A stretch of DNA of 64,000 nucleotides from Babylonia areolata. Taxonomy: Eukaryota > Mollusca > Gastropoda > Neogastropoda > Buccinidae. The position numbers and the translations under genes are program-made. Where the stretch lies: positions 36,215,772 to 36,279,771 of the forward strand of contig NC_134898.1 of the NCBI RefSeq assembly GCF_041734735.1. Direction: 5' to 3'. A model generated the notes under the pieces. The model did not search any database. It had not been told where the DNA came from and saw only the letters and a program-made list of their open reading frames with translations. Every line of letters starts with the position of its first letter. Positions within the stretch are counted from its first letter, which is position 1. This document shows, piece by piece, positions 44,650 to 56,600 of this stretch.

Positions 44650-45540
44650 GTTTAAGTTTAAGTTCTTAGACGTCATATCACTTCTTGTCATAACAGTGTG
44701 TGTGTGCACTGATCCAATGCAAGCAGCTGTTCTGTTCTGTCAAGGTTAGACCCTAATTACTCCTTGAAGCAGAAAATGAGCCTTCAGTTCTTTTTTTTTT
44801 TTTTTTTTTTGTGAATCAAATATATTTCACCGTGTAATTCTTCCTCCATTGAAATCGGATAACTACGTACGTACTGCGTCTCTCTCTCAGACTGCGAATA
44901 TGCAAAATATATGTTTGTTCCTACACCCCATTGGTATGGTCCGCAGGTCTAATCAATGTACAATTCAGTGTTCGGCAGTATTTCTCTCTCTCTCTGCCTC
45001 CAACACTGGCCAAGTTTATGTGTGAAATACACTCCCCAGTACCAAATAATTTTGACTTGATGCTAATGATTTGGGTTCCTGTCAAACAACATGATGGACT
45101 TCACTTCAAACTCGGTCAGACAGTGAAGGCGATTCATTGTTTCATAGCACAGGAAAGCTGGCTGCAGCTGTTAAGGTTTACAATAAAGTTAAAAATGACC
45201 TTTTTAATAGGAGCCCTCGATGCTGATCCTTTTAATACGACCCCTCAAAGTTGACTGTCAGTCAAGTCGCCTGTGCCAGTGAATGGTTTTGTAAACTAAA
45301 GTCGCCCATGCTCGCTAAAGAGTTGTGGAAAGGAAGTTCCCTTGCAACTTGAGCAAAAACATGCAGCAACGGCATTGTTTCTGGAAAATAACTATCAACT
45401 CTTGTATGGCAACTTTAAGGATAAGAATCAGTTTGGAGTCTGTTACTCAGTTTGGTTTGTGAAATCTTCTGGAATTAAGCGTGATTTTGGTGGTGGTTGT
45501 TTTTGTAACATTCCAGTCCTACATGTTACTGGTTACCAGA
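44650..45540. other. No gene recognised
   Basis: A 23-bp T run at 44791-44813 and mixed-composition sequence. The 107-codon plus-strand frame at 44931-45254 has no recognisable motif or splice context and I do not call it. Confidence 0.45.
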
Positions 45541-45544
45541 AGTG

Positions 45545-45720
45545 ATGATATCATTTTTCTGTTGTCAGAACCCACCAGGAATCGAACTCAGGGAATTTGG
45601 GTGAGAATCTGGTGCTTTGACCATTCAGCCATCAAGTTGCTCCAGTCCTCCATACACAGCAACACCCAGGTCCGTCTTCGTGCTTTCCATTCACTGTCCA
45701 TGCTCCAGTCATTTTTTGTG
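45545..45720 (-). mobile_element. tRNA-derived SINE head
   Basis: The minus strand has a box A-like TGGCTGAATGGTCAAAGC and a box B-like GAGTTCGATTCCTGG at tRNA-like spacing, followed by GTGGGTTCTGACAACAG. Probably a SINE rather than a functional tRNA gene because the arms do not pair well. Confidence 0.45.
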
Positions 45721-46059
45721 TGTGAATAGAACGAGCTAATGTGAACAGATAATAGGAGCATACCATGTTTCCAATGTGGTGCTTTGAATGAGAAAATACG
45801 ACAGTCTGACAGTTTTGTATATTTTGTAGTGCTTAAAAACTAGAATGTTTGGAAAATCTTATTCCTGTATTCAAATATATGTCAAATGGCATATCTGTAA
45901 ATTTCCTTCCTTTTCTTTTTTTTGCCTTTCCAGGTTGGTAGTAGTGCTGCTGTTGCTTGATGTTTTCTGATGGTGTGTTTGTGACCATGCATCATGCATG
46001 AGTTTGTGTATTTGTGAATACATGCACGTGTCATAGCGTCTGTATGCTTGAGTATGTTT

Positions 46060-48043
46060 GTGTGTGTGAGAGAGTGTGTCACAGTGTGTGTGTGTGTGTG
46101 TGCGTATGTGTGTGTGTGTGTGTGTGTGTGTGAGAGATAGAGAGATTCTATGCATGCACATTTTGCAAACATGATTCAAGAATTTTACATTCATTCTTTA
46201 ACAAAACAGAATTAATGTCCGTCCTCTCAACACACCTTTAGACAAGAAAAGAAAAAAACAAACAACAACAACAACAACAAAAAAAAGCCAACCAACTAAC
46301 AAGATCAACCAGCTTCTTTTATTCTCTCCGATAATCACAGAATAATGCAATATGCCTGACATAATTATTTTTGACTAGTGCATGAACCTAGTCTACTACT
46401 AACATAACACACGTAACACGACAATCCTCAAACCATGCATAAACCACTCACACACTGCTGTTTGAAAGAACGAATAGGAGAAAACTTCTCAGGAATGCTT
46501 GGCAACAGCAGATCATTTGTTTTGTTCAAACAGGGAGAACAATGTGGGAGAGAAAGCTTCATGTCTAATGTTGCTACACTAATGACAGAATATGAAAATA
46601 GGCTAAGTAGGTGGAGGGGTGTGGGGGGGGAGGGGGGGGGGGTGAGGTGGGGAGAGAAAATAAAGACAATGTTTTAATCCAAGAAAAAGTATGCAACACA
46701 TGTAACACTGATCACTGATCTTTTGACTGCACCCTCTGTCCTCCTCCCACTCTTTATGCAATTTGTTAAAACAGAATCAAATCTATATTTTATTTCTCAA
46801 TTCCCATCATCTGTTGTCTTTTCCTACTAACCATAATTTTGTAACTAGTTACAAAGAAACCGACTGTGCAACCTGAAGAGAATGTTCTTGAATGATAGGA
46901 TTGGGTGATAAAGGGGATATGACATTTTGACAAGTCAGTGACATTATAAAAAGCCCAGTCTTGTGATCAATTGTGTAAGCTGTTTGTGTGTGTGTGTGTG
47001 TGTCCTGGGCTCCCACAGGTTTTATAGAAAAAAAAAAGAAAGAAAATAAATAATCATGGATTTTTCCACTTCCTTGTTAGTAAATTTCAAGGACTGTAAA
47101 TAATGTACTATCAACTCTGACACTATAATTTTGTACTTTTTTTTTTATTTTTTAAATCAGCATGCACTGAAGAAAATGTCAAATTATTCAAGGGAAATAA
47201 TTCAAGCAACACGCATGCAGAGCAATGTCATCTGCTGTCATGTTTTTGAGGTGGTCAACCAGGGTTAGCACTTTTCTTTTTCTTATCACCATCTCTCACT
47301 CTCTCAATCATTTATTTTTTGAGAACACAGTGAACAGTTTTGCTGACATGAACAGCAAGATTATGGTCCACAAGTGCTGAAACACTGAACACTTTTTCAG
47401 GAGTTTCTCCTTCCAAATTTCCCAGGACCTGTGGTAACCCGGTGTTCACTTGTGTGACACAACAACCGTTACCTGTCAAGCCATACCTTGCAACACCACA
47501 TGTGGTTAACTTTGTCACAAACATTTTATTCCAATTGCAATATCAATTCAGTACATGATGGTATGTCACAAATACACTTAACTTTTTTTTCTTTTTCATT
47601 CCGTAAGTCTACATGGCGAAAGTGTAAAATATACTTTATTTTAATTCACTCAGTCTAAAATCACCAACTCTGGTGAACAGACTATAAATAATCTAATATC
47701 ACTCAATGTGGAAAGATGTTTGATTGAAGACTTCAACTACTATAAATAAATGGACCTAATTAACACTGATTGTTCTCTACAAAACCATATGACGATATGG
47801 GAAAGTACTGAACAAATAAACAGTTCTCAGAGAACGAAATACCCAGCCTGGTAAGGCTAATGCAGCTGACATGGATTAATGAGTTAAAAAAAAAGAAAAG
47901 GAAAAAAGAAGGCGTTGTGGGGGTGGGAGGAACTACAAACTACTGAAGATTATACTACTAACCGGAAACAGCACAGCGATGTTTCACTACATTCTGCCCA
48001 AAACCAAACGACCTGTGGACGAGTTCTACTATATTGTATGTAT
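46060..48043. other. 3' flank of V-ATPase E; no further gene identified
   Basis: (GT)n at 46085-46132, a G-run near 46617-46645, short A/T runs, and AT-rich sequence. Some of 47000-48043 may be the 3' UTR of V-ATPase E (minus). A 70-codon minus-strand frame at 47524-47312 (ending SKTVHCVLKK) has balanced composition but I see no family or splice partners. Confidence 0.4.
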
Positions 48044-51000
48044 CTAATCAGTGAATCGACGGTTGGGGTTGCGTCCGAAGAGAATGTCTCTGAGTTCTGG
48101 CAACATCTGAAATTCAGAGAAAGAACAACACACGGTCATCAAAACAAAACGTGATTCACAAAAAGTCAGGAGCACTGAATAATGAACAACAAACAAGTGA
48201 AGGATTGATTGCTGGCCATCACAGGCATGCAACTTGATAACCTTTGAAATATAAACAACAATCAAGTTACTTTCTAATAATAAACATCAAGCAAGTACAT
48301 AAAACTATTGTCCATCAAAGGCACACACTTCAAACTTCTGAATAATAAACAACAAACAGAAGAAACAACTGTTCCACATCAAAGGCACACACTTCAAACT
48401 TCTGAATAATCAACAACAAACAAGCAGAAGAAACAACTGTCCCACATCAAAAGCACACAACTTGATAACTTTGGAATAATAAACAACAAGTAAAAGCAAT
48501 AACTGTTTTCCAATACAGACACGCACTTTTATAACTTTTGTAATATAAACCAACATGTAAAAGAACAACTGCTGTCCATCACAGGCAAACAACTTTTGAA
48601 AATATAACCTGACATGTAAAAGAACAACAGCTGTCCATCACAGGCAAACAAATTCTGAAAAAATAAACTAACATGTAAAAGAACTACTGCTGTCCATCAC
48701 AGGCACACAACATTTGAAAATATAAATCACCATGTAAAAGAACCACCGCTGTCCATGAAAGACACACACATTTAACTTTCAAGCCAACGCTTATTTCATG
48801 CTGAATTTGAACTTGAGTTGATATGTTTTATTTTACCATAAATATGCTAGACTTACTGTTGTAAGTGATGTTTCTTTGCCTGTAAAGGAAATTTTCTTCC
48901 TAAAATTATGTTTAATTAGCATACTTACCATGACCTATGCCTTATTTGCATTGGCTGTGTCCATGAGTGAATGCATGTGTGTATGTATGAACAGAAATAG
49001 GTGGGAAGACGGATGAAATAAAATGAAGAGCATCTGAGTGGGAAGCATTCAGCCTCAAAATGGAAAGGTTGGCAGGCCGAGAAAAAAACAAAAACAAACA
49101 AAACAAACAAAAAAACCCCAACAATATCTGCCAGTATTCTCATTACCCACCTGACCAAAAATCAGGTCCAGCCGACTGTCCACAGTGTTGGTCACTTTCA
49201 CTTTCTCTGAACGGTTCAGCAGCTCCACCCCACCAGACCTGCACACACAAAGCACATACATTATATACGGTAATCCTCCTCCTACTACCACTTCTCCCTC
49301 AACTCTGCGAAGAGTCACTGGAGTGCGCCGCACTTCTACACAAAAGCTACGCTGGTATGGCAACATAACAAGATCCAATGGCCTTGCTAAAACAGTCCTC
49401 TAAGGAACTGTTGCGGTTGGGAGATGGGAGGAGGGAGACGGAAAAAAACCCCGATGGATTGACGACACTGCAAAATGGAAAGGGACATAATTGTTCATTA
49501 AACATTATAAAAAAAAACCAACCCACCCACATTCACACACACAAGATACACACACATGCACAAACACAAACACACACATAAACACACTGTGTCAATAAAG
49601 TATCACTGACACCTATGTGCATTAAAAGACATGACAATTCATATCCATGCAGTTTTCACTGCATTGTTGCTGGGGTTTTTTTGTGTTTTTTTCCCCACAT
49701 ACACATGCTTGTTCACACACAGAAACAATCATTTCCCTCTTCAGATGTACAATAATCAAGTTGCAGAGTTTAGAATACATATTTGTCCAGTCAAATCGCA
49801 CTAAAATAACGATCATTCATGCACAATTCTCTTTCTCTCTCTCTCTCTTTATACAGATATAGACAAATACATAAATACCAGCTGTCCCTGCATGTGGAGA
49901 CAGTCCTCCTCTGGTGTCAGGAGCACAACATCCACCTGACAGCACGACATGTCCCAGGCAAGCTCAACATTCTAGCAGATTACCTCAGCAGATCCCACAC
50001 AGTGCTACAAACGGAGCGGACCCTGTCACACTCAACACTTCAGCTGATCTGGGACCATTGGCACAAACCACATGTGGATCTCTTCGCCACAAGGTTCAAC
50101 TTCCGCATCCCCACATACGTCTCCCCAGTCCCAGACCCGCAGGCCTGGGCCGTGGACACCCTGTCGATCAGCTGGTCCAACCTTTCGGGGTACGCCTTCC
50201 CCCCACTGCCAATCATGGGAAAAGTCCTCAGAAAGGCAAGGCTGGAGAGTGCCGTCCTGATTCTCATCGCACCCCACTGGCCAGCACAGCCGTGGTTTCC
50301 CGACCTTCTCCACCTCACTCACGTCCCCCCACTCCGCCTTCACATCGGCAGACACTCCCTAGTTCAGCCCCGCTCAGGCATTCCCCACGGAAACCCAGAG
50401 GTTCTCAACCTACACGCCTGGCTACTGTGCGGGAATCTCTGTCAGCACTAGGCGCCTCTGATGACACAGCCGACCTCGTATGCAGGTCACATCGCAAAGG
50501 CACTCAAGGCGTTTACTCTGCACACTGGAATCGCTGGCTCTCCTGGTGCTCTACCCACTCAGTCAATCCCACACACCCATCCAACATGGACCTCGCCAAC
50601 TTTCTCGCTTTCCTCTCCTCCTCCGAAGGCCTCTCCGCCTCCGCAGTACGCGTCCATCGCGCTGCAATCAGCTCCACTCTTCGGCAACTAGGCGGACCCT
50701 CTTTCTCAGATGACCCCCTGCTTAGGGCATTAGTCCGAGGGGCTTCCCTCAGCCACACACGTACATCCCCTCGGTCCCCTTCTTGGGACCTGTTTCTGGT
50801 ACTACAATACCTCCGCAAGGCACCCTTCGAACCCCTTGCTATAGCTCCCTTCAAGCTACTCTCAATGAAGACACTCTTTCTCGTCTCACTCGCCTCAGGC
50901 AGACGTTGTAGTGAGGTCCATGCCCTCAGTGGTGTCACACAGGATATAGCCTTTGAGCCGGACGGATCTATCTCACTTAGGTTCCTCCCTGAATTTCTTG

Positions 51001-53573
51001 CCAAAAATCAGACTCCCGATACACCCTCTCCCATTCTTTTCATCAAACCGCTCTCTTCCATTCTAGCCCATGATGACGAGGATAGATTCCTCTGCCCGGT
51101 CAGGGCCCTGCGCATATACCTCAAAAGGTCGCGTCCTTTCCGAGCGTCCAAGCGACGCCTCTTCATTAGCTGGAACCTAGACCATCCACGTGACATTAGC
51201 AAAACGTCGCTGTCTCGATGGATAGTCAATGCGATCAAAGGTGCATATGCAGACGTAGGTTTGAGACTCGATGCCTCCTCAGCCAGAGCGCATGAAGTCA
51301 GAGCGTGGTCCTCCTCTCTTGCCCTGGCGCACTCAATACGGCTACAAGACATCTTAGATGCCGCATACTGGAAAAATCCTGCCACCTTCATCGACTTCTA
51401 CCTGAGAGACGTCGCACGCCTGCGGGATGATGGCTCAAGAGGCATCGCTTCTGTGGTAGTTGCACAGCAGGCTATCGCAGCACATAGACAGTAGAACAGG
51501 CTAGCCCACCACCTTGTCGCGCTATTCTGCACTAGTTGGGTCACGGTTAAGTATGTGTGATTAAAAGGAAATTTTCTATCTAAAATTACGTTTAAATAAC
51601 ATACTTACCGTGACCCAAATTTAAGACCCTCCCGGCCTCCCCGCTTCCTGTTCTCCCTGCTCGCTGCGCTGCTGATGGCATATTGCCGTCAAAAGAGGGC
51701 GATAACCAGGGGGACAAAGGGGACGTTACCTACTTCCGGGAGGTTATCGGCCGTAGTTCTCTCATTTTCTCCGCATAGGGGGATAGTAGTTTGCACAGGA
51801 CAGGAATGTCAGACCCCTGCCGGAGTCTGCACTAGTTGGGTCACGGTAAGTATGTTATTTAAACGTAATTTTAGATAGAAAATTTCCTATAGTACAGGAA
51901 AACAAGTGCAGGTTATGACAAATTTCTTCCATCACTGAAGGGGTGGGAAGAACTTGAGTGTGTGTGTGCGGGAAGGGGGAAGGGGGAAACAATATCAATC
52001 TTTCGAAGACAGCCACTGCTGCAGGGAGAAAGCCACTGTATGCTAGTTAAAAAAAAGAAAGAAAAAAAAAGAAGGATGTACTGGAGGTGGTTAGGTGGAG
52101 GGTGGTGTAGAAGAGTGGGTATGAGAGAAAAGTCTTGTCTCTGTTGAGGTCTGGGCATACAGGATATGTATGATGAGTGATGCATGGAGTGTGATGATTT
52201 TGTGTGTGTGTGTGTGTGTGTGTGCCTGAACGCAAGATAATGTTTGAGTTTTGTGGATGGAAGTATGTGCACCTTGCTAAAAACAAAATGACATAAAAAA
52301 ACATACCTGCATAACTTTTATGCAGGTATGTTTTTTGATGTTGTTTTGTTTTTAGCATTTAAATGCATGTTGTTTTTTTTTACACATCAGTTTTAACACT
52401 GTACAGCGCTTTAAAAAGTAAATTATTATCATTATTCCTCTGACTACAGAGCACAATTGACTAAGTTTTACACAGAAAGGCGCTTAACAGATAAGTAAAT
52501 ATCATTATTATTATCATCATATTATTGATATTCTGACAGCAGTGTACTTACACATCACTGCCCAGGTAGTGTTCTGTGTCCAAGGTCACTTTGATCTCCT
52601 TTGTCCCTTTGGTAGCCTTCTTGTAGCTCTCGATGGCTGGACCCAAGGCCTCCTGACCATACAATATGAATACACAGGTTGATAAGAAATTTTCTGCTGG
52701 TATTACTTCTGTCTTCTACAAATAATAATGTTATGTTGAATCCCGCCATATTTATTTACAAGTCATTGAAAAGACGTAGTTTCATGATTGGTTAAATAGA
52801 ACACACTTTTGTTTGTGTAAGCATGCAGTAAAATTATATCCTTATGTTTATTTATTCATACAAAACATATAATAACCCCTTCAAATGGGGCCATGGACTT
52901 ACTGAATAAACAATCGACGGGCGCAATAGCCCAAATGTTAAAGTGTTGGACTTTCAATCTGAGGGTTGCAGGTTCGAATCTCGGTAACGGCGCCTGGTGG
53001 GTAAAAGGTGGAGATTTTTCCAATCTCCCAGGTCAACATATGTGCAGACCTGCTTGTGCCTGAACCCCCTTCATGTGTATTCACAAGCAGAAGATCAAAT
53101 ATACATGTTAAAGATCCTGTAGATTTCCATGTCAGCATTCGGTGGGTTATGCAAACAAGAACATACCCAGCATGCACACCCCTGAAAACGGAGTATGGCT
53201 GCCTACATGGTGGGGTAAAAAAAGGTCATGCACGTAAAAGCCCACTCGTGTACGTATGAGTGAAAGTGGGAGTTTCAGCACATGAACGAAGACAAAGAAG
53301 AAAAGGAAACTATCGTATATAGGATGGTATGTATATCAATATATCTATATAGAGAGAGATATATAATGGATGAGAAAGAGAGAGAGAAACGAATTAGTTT
53401 GATGCAGGAAATGGAATAAGCATGCATGCTTCTTTGCATCCAGCCCTCAGGCCAAAAAAGGAAAAGAGAGATAGATCTCTCCATTCACGCAGCTCACACA
53501 CTATGCACAAGGACAGCACAGTGCTGCACACACAACACAACCCACAATGTGACATACATAAACACTGTGTATA

Positions 53574-53617
<44 letters not shown>

Positions 53618-56600
53618 AGCACGTGTGGGCATGTGTGTGCATGTGTGTATGTTTAATGTATAAACTGTGTGAAATGAGAGAACAGTGCAATGAGTTGCAC
53701 ATGAAAAAAATATGAAAATGATAGGGTTTCTTTATATTACTGTCTTGTTTTTTGTTTTCTTTTTTTACTACAAGGTTCCTTTGGTTTGTAGAGTTGTTCT
53801 TTTTTGGTTTATTTGCTTTTGTACAAAAAGGAAATTTCATCCATACATTAGATCTATGAAAGCAGACTGAATTCACAGTTCAAAGCAGACAAATAATAAT
53901 AATCATTATCAATATGGCGCTGAATCTTATGCATAGACAAATCATAGCATTTTCACACCAGTCATTCACATGCATACATAACTCTAAACTAGAGAAACTG
54001 AAGACAAGGAAGAGGCAGGGGAGGGAGGCTATCTTGGGAAGAGGTGGGTTTTAAGGCCAGACTTGAAAGAGCTGAGTGCGGACACTTGACGAAGCGAAAG
54101 AGGAAGTTCATTCCAAATGCAAGATCTAGAGACAGAGAAAGAGTGGCAGCAAACAGTGGAGGGTCTGAATCTGGACAAGCGTACAAAGTGTGGCTGCGAA
54201 GCCGATCGTAGGTAGCAAGATGGGAGTGTAGACCTTCACAAGGTCTACAAAACCAAATGGGTAGTACCCACCCTGTTTAGTCCACACCTATCTTCACAAG
54301 GTCTACAAAACCAAATGGGTAGTACCCACCCTGTTTAGTCCACACCTACCTTCACAAGGTCTACAAAAACACACCACTGCCCACCCTGTTCAGTCCACAC
54401 CTACCTTCACAAGGTCTACAAAAACACACCATTACCCACCCTGTTTAGTCCAAACCTATCTTCACAAGGTCTACAAAAACACACCACTACCCACCCTGTT
54501 CAGTCCACACTTACCTTCACAAGGTCTACAAAAACACACCACTACCCACCCTGTTTAGTCCACCCTCACCTTCACAAGGTCTACAAAAACACACCACTAC
54601 CCACCCTATTCAGTCCACACTTATCTTCACAAGGTATACAAAAACACACCACTACCCACCCTGTTCAGTCCACACTTACCTTCACAAGGTCTACAAAAAC
54701 ACACCACTACCCACCCTGTTCAGTCCACACCTACCTTCACAAGGTCTACAAAAACACACCACTACCCACCCTGTTTAGTCCACACCTACCTTCACAAGGT
54801 CTACAAAAACACACCACTACCCACCCTGTTCAGTGCACTCTTACCTTCACAAGGTCTACAAAAACACACCACTACCCACCCTGTTCAGTGCACTCTCACC
54901 ATCACAAGGTCTACACCCTGTTCAGTCCACACCTACCTTTATAAGGTCTACAAAAACACACCACTACCCACCCTGTTCAGTGCACTCTCACCATCACAAG
55001 GTCTACACCCTGTTCAGTCCACACCTACCTTTATAAGGTCTACAAAAACACACCACTACCCACCCTGTTTAGTCCACCCTCACCTTCACAAGGTCTACAA
55101 AAACACACCACTACCCACCCTATTCAGTGCACTCTTACCTTCACAAGGTCTACAAAAACACACCACTACCCACCCTGTTTAGTCCACCCTCACCTTCACA
55201 AAGTCTACAAAAACACACCAAATGGGTAGTACCCACCCTGTTCAGTCCACACTTACCTTTACAAGGTCTACATCCTGCTCTCTACAGCGGAGAATCACCA
55301 CAGGTTCCAGCAGCTGGTACAAGCCCTGCCGGAACAAACAAACAAACAAAAAATATATTAATACCAGTGATTTCCAACATTTCACTTTGTTTTTTTCCAT
55401 AAAGCTGAGCTGGCACACATCATTTTGTACATTTCACTTTTTCATCAGTTGAGCCAACACTTGTCATTTTCCACATTTCCTTTTTCCATAAGCTGAACCT
55501 CAACTTTTTTTATCTTATTTTTTTATACAAATATTTCAGACCTCTTTCTTGTTTTTTTTAACTCAGAAAGTCGATCCAATTAAAAGCTGTCCACGATATT
55601 TCAACAGGAGTTCTCAACCTCTATGAATGCTACAAGTCTCGCATCTGCAGGATTTTGTGTTTCAAAATCTTTAGCAATATTAACTCACTCGGCGACAAGT
55701 TTTCTCCCTTGCTTTTCCCCACAGACGGCCCATTTGTAAGGGTTTAGAAAAAAATTACAAAAAATACAAAATACTGTGTAAGAAAATGAAACTTTCAGAA
55801 CTGGTTTATTACATGTTGAGCTATTACATATAAAAATATCAAATTTCTCATCTTATTTTTACAGTTTTGCCATATGTAGAAAATACTGCCAATTTTTCAC
55901 CCCGAGTCACCATACACATGCTCACTTTCTGCATTAAATTCGCTTTCTTCTTCGTCATCATCCACCTCTTCAATGTCCGACCCTTCAGTTTGTAGCATTT
56001 CAAGTACCTCGGCAACCCTAAAACGTTGCCGTCACTGCCTTGTTCGCTTCACAACATTCTGAGAAGAGCCCGCTTTGCTAACAGGCTGGCACGCGAGCAG
56101 ACGACCGGTCAGTGACTTTGTCAGCGTGTGTGCGAGACAGGCCACACATCCCAGGCTGACCAATCATACTGTTCGATTGTGGAGTGACCCAGAATAGCGC
56201 AATCTGTTTGGCTAATCACAAAATCACGTGTACAGCGCATGATGGAATTTTACTTTTGGAAAATGCTATTCCATTCCTTCGTCCGAATCCGAATACGTTT
56301 TGTGTAGGAATGCGTGAGCATTCCTTCGTCCGGAAAGAGCTAACCAACTCCCATCACCCCCCCATAAAAAGGAATTAAAAAGAAACAACAAAAAACATAC
56401 ACACAGTGACATACCCATGCATCCACCCAATGTCTATCACTGTCTGGAAAACTAATCCGCCTACATTCCCAGTCTAGGTGGTGGTATCAGTGAAGGGGGC
56501 GGATATATTAATAAGCAGGCATCAACATACCAGTTGATGCAGTTTGTTGAGAATTGTTCTTTTTCTCTAACCCACAGACCAGAAACTATTCAAGCTGACT

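Noticed and set aside
54833-55402. Open frames with [18 protein letters not shown] repeats
   Set aside because: Opposite-strand translation of the 55-bp splice-junction array.
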